From CAXDOZ01 sp963991145 (lineage in GTDB: Bacteria > Bacteroidota > Bacteroidia > Chitinophagales > JABDMM01): a stretch of DNA of 22,568 nucleotides. The DNA is taken from NCBI GenBank assembly GCA_963991145.1, contig CAXDOZ010000032.1:1-22568 (forward strand). Reading direction: 5' to 3'. The notes below the pieces were generated by a model. That model saw only the letters and a list, made by a program, of their open reading frames with translations. It had not been told where the DNA came from and made no database searches. The position numbers and the translations under genes are program-made. Shown in pieces: positions 21,909-22,568 of the stretch. The first letter of the stretch is position 1. The number at the start of each line of letters is the position of its first letter.

Positions 21909-22568
21909 AAATCATGTCTTCAGTAAAAATTCGATTCGAGGTGGGAAATTGAGTCAGCATTCCGGAAGGGATATTTTGGTCGCCTTCATAACTAAGCTTA
22001 ACGTCATAGAACTTATTGTCATCCTCAGGGTCAACGACTCTAAAATGAATTAAGCGACCTTTTTCATCGTACTCAAGATCCGCAATCTCTTCAAGATATT
22101 CATCTCCTCCATCGGGTGTAGTGAAGTGCTGAATTTGAACAAGCCTATCGCCTGAATACTTGAACTCGTATTCATTTGTCTCAAACTTTGAAGTCATAAC
22201 TCTTCGCGATTCCGTTCCATTCGCATTGTAATTGTGCTCAGTTGTGGTAATTGATTCTCCACCGAATGAATTATCTACGATCTTTTCAAGAATAAGCAAG
22301 CCATTTTCATCGTAAGTCCAGGCTGTAGTCTTAACAGGATTCTTCCCCTCCTTGAACATCTTTTCTTCTGTTCTGAGTCCATCATTATTGTAGGAATAGG
22401 TCTTCTTCCAATTCAGACTGGCGTAATTAATACTCTTCTTTGTTTCACTTACTAGCAAGCCATTCTTGTATTCATAGCTATGATCACCTATGATCTTCAT
22501 TCCCCAGGCATTATCTGCTCCCTGGTAGTTTAATCGCATAGTGAGCATTTGATTCTCATCGTAAAACA
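21892..22568 (-). CDS. YD/RHS-like repeat protein, 5' end outside the window
   Basis: About 225 residues are visible; the frame is open to the window edge (FYDENQMLTMRLNYQG), so the true start lies beyond 22568. The first internal ATG at 22548 is not the start. At least six degenerate repeats of about 25-35 residues are seen, each with a tyrosine/aromatic strand and a turn: YEYKNGLLVSE, YSYNNDGLRTEE, WTYDENGLLILEK, HNYNANGTESRR, FKYSGDRLVQIQ and LEYDEKGRLIHF. This is the YD-repeat pattern of RHS-type beta-shells and related Bacteroidota surface or periplasmic proteins. No toxin tip is present at the visible C-terminus (TEDMIFEYKF). It overlaps the start of the next gene by 17 bases. Confidence 0.75.
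   Translation of the reverse strand, partial: FYDENQMLTMRLNYQGADNAWGMKIIGDHSYEYKNGLLVSETKKSINYASLNWKKTYSYNNDGLRTEEKMFKEGKNPVKTTAWTYDENGLLILEKIVDNSFGGESITTTEHNYNANGTESRRVMTSKFETNEYEFKYSGDRLVQIQHFTTPDGGDEYLEEIADLEYDEKGRLIHFRVVDPEDDNKFYDVKLSYEGDQNIPSGMLTQFPTSNRIFTEDMIFEYKF

Noticed and set aside
21892..22568. RHS toxin or contact-dependent inhibition system
   Set aside because: The repeats are degenerate, and there is no C-terminal toxin domain or immunity gene after it.

Overview
The window looks like chromosomal DNA of a Bacteroidota bacterium, most likely a marine-type member of the Flavobacteriales. The base composition is moderately AT-rich. Three secreted proteins end in type IX secretion (T9SS) type A sorting domains with a (Y/F)PNP motif. 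Many starts lack a strong Shine-Dalgarno sequence, and several families are typical of the phylum: the LIKSM..EK..YFK helical-repeat protein, the short GreA/GreB-like protein often mislabelled 3-oxoacyl-ACP synthase, the carboxypeptidase-like/VWA fusion, and LemA with DUF3137. I see no rRNA, tRNA, CRISPR array, insertion sequence or clear prophage, so this reads as ordinary genome rather than a dense mobile island.

Layout. Positions 1-530 (-) hold the 5' part of a secreted tail-fibre/adhesin-like protein. A TPR-like regulatory or scaffold protein follows (631-2148, -), divergent from a delta-60 repeat T9SS cargo protein (2317-3879, +). Two or three stem-loops then precede a GreA/GreB-like gene (4064-4510, +). 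This converges on a transthyretin-like protein (4523-5194, -) with an open CxxCH-containing reading frame upstream of it (5282-5548, -). A PfkB sugar kinase (5637-6563, +) and a carboxypeptidase-regulatory-like/VWA protein (6822-8423, +) follow. A ZIP-like membrane gene (8455-9237, -) is interrupted by an in-frame TAA. Next come a DUF2306 membrane protein with a small anchored acidic protein (+), the LemA/DUF3137 pair (-), a PNGase F-like secreted glycosidase (12194-14293, +), a small membrane protein coupled to an M3 metallopeptidase (+), a third T9SS cargo protein (16733-17572, +), a VOC protein and a DUF481 outer-membrane protein (+). A three-gene minus-strand operon follows: DinB-like, unknown, and Fer4_19+CDGSH. 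The right end has a secreted coiled-coil SHOCT protein (+) and two overlapping minus-strand genes, a two-pass membrane protein and a YD/RHS-like repeat protein that runs off the window.

How the genes fit together. Most neighbours look like independent transcription units separated by clear rho-independent terminators (near 3890, 3976, 8432, 10468, 17590 and 21180). Convincing functional groupings are few: LemA with DUF3137, DUF2306 with its small partner, the membrane protein with the M3 peptidase, and the DinB/unknown/iron-sulfur operon. The extracellular cargo (PNGase F-like, delta-60 and the third T9SS protein) implies that the T9SS machinery is encoded elsewhere in the genome. I found no obvious new defence, toxin or biosynthetic system. 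The items most worth a second look are the stop-interrupted ZIP-like gene, the PNGase F-like enzyme, the iron-sulfur operon and the CxxCH reading frame.
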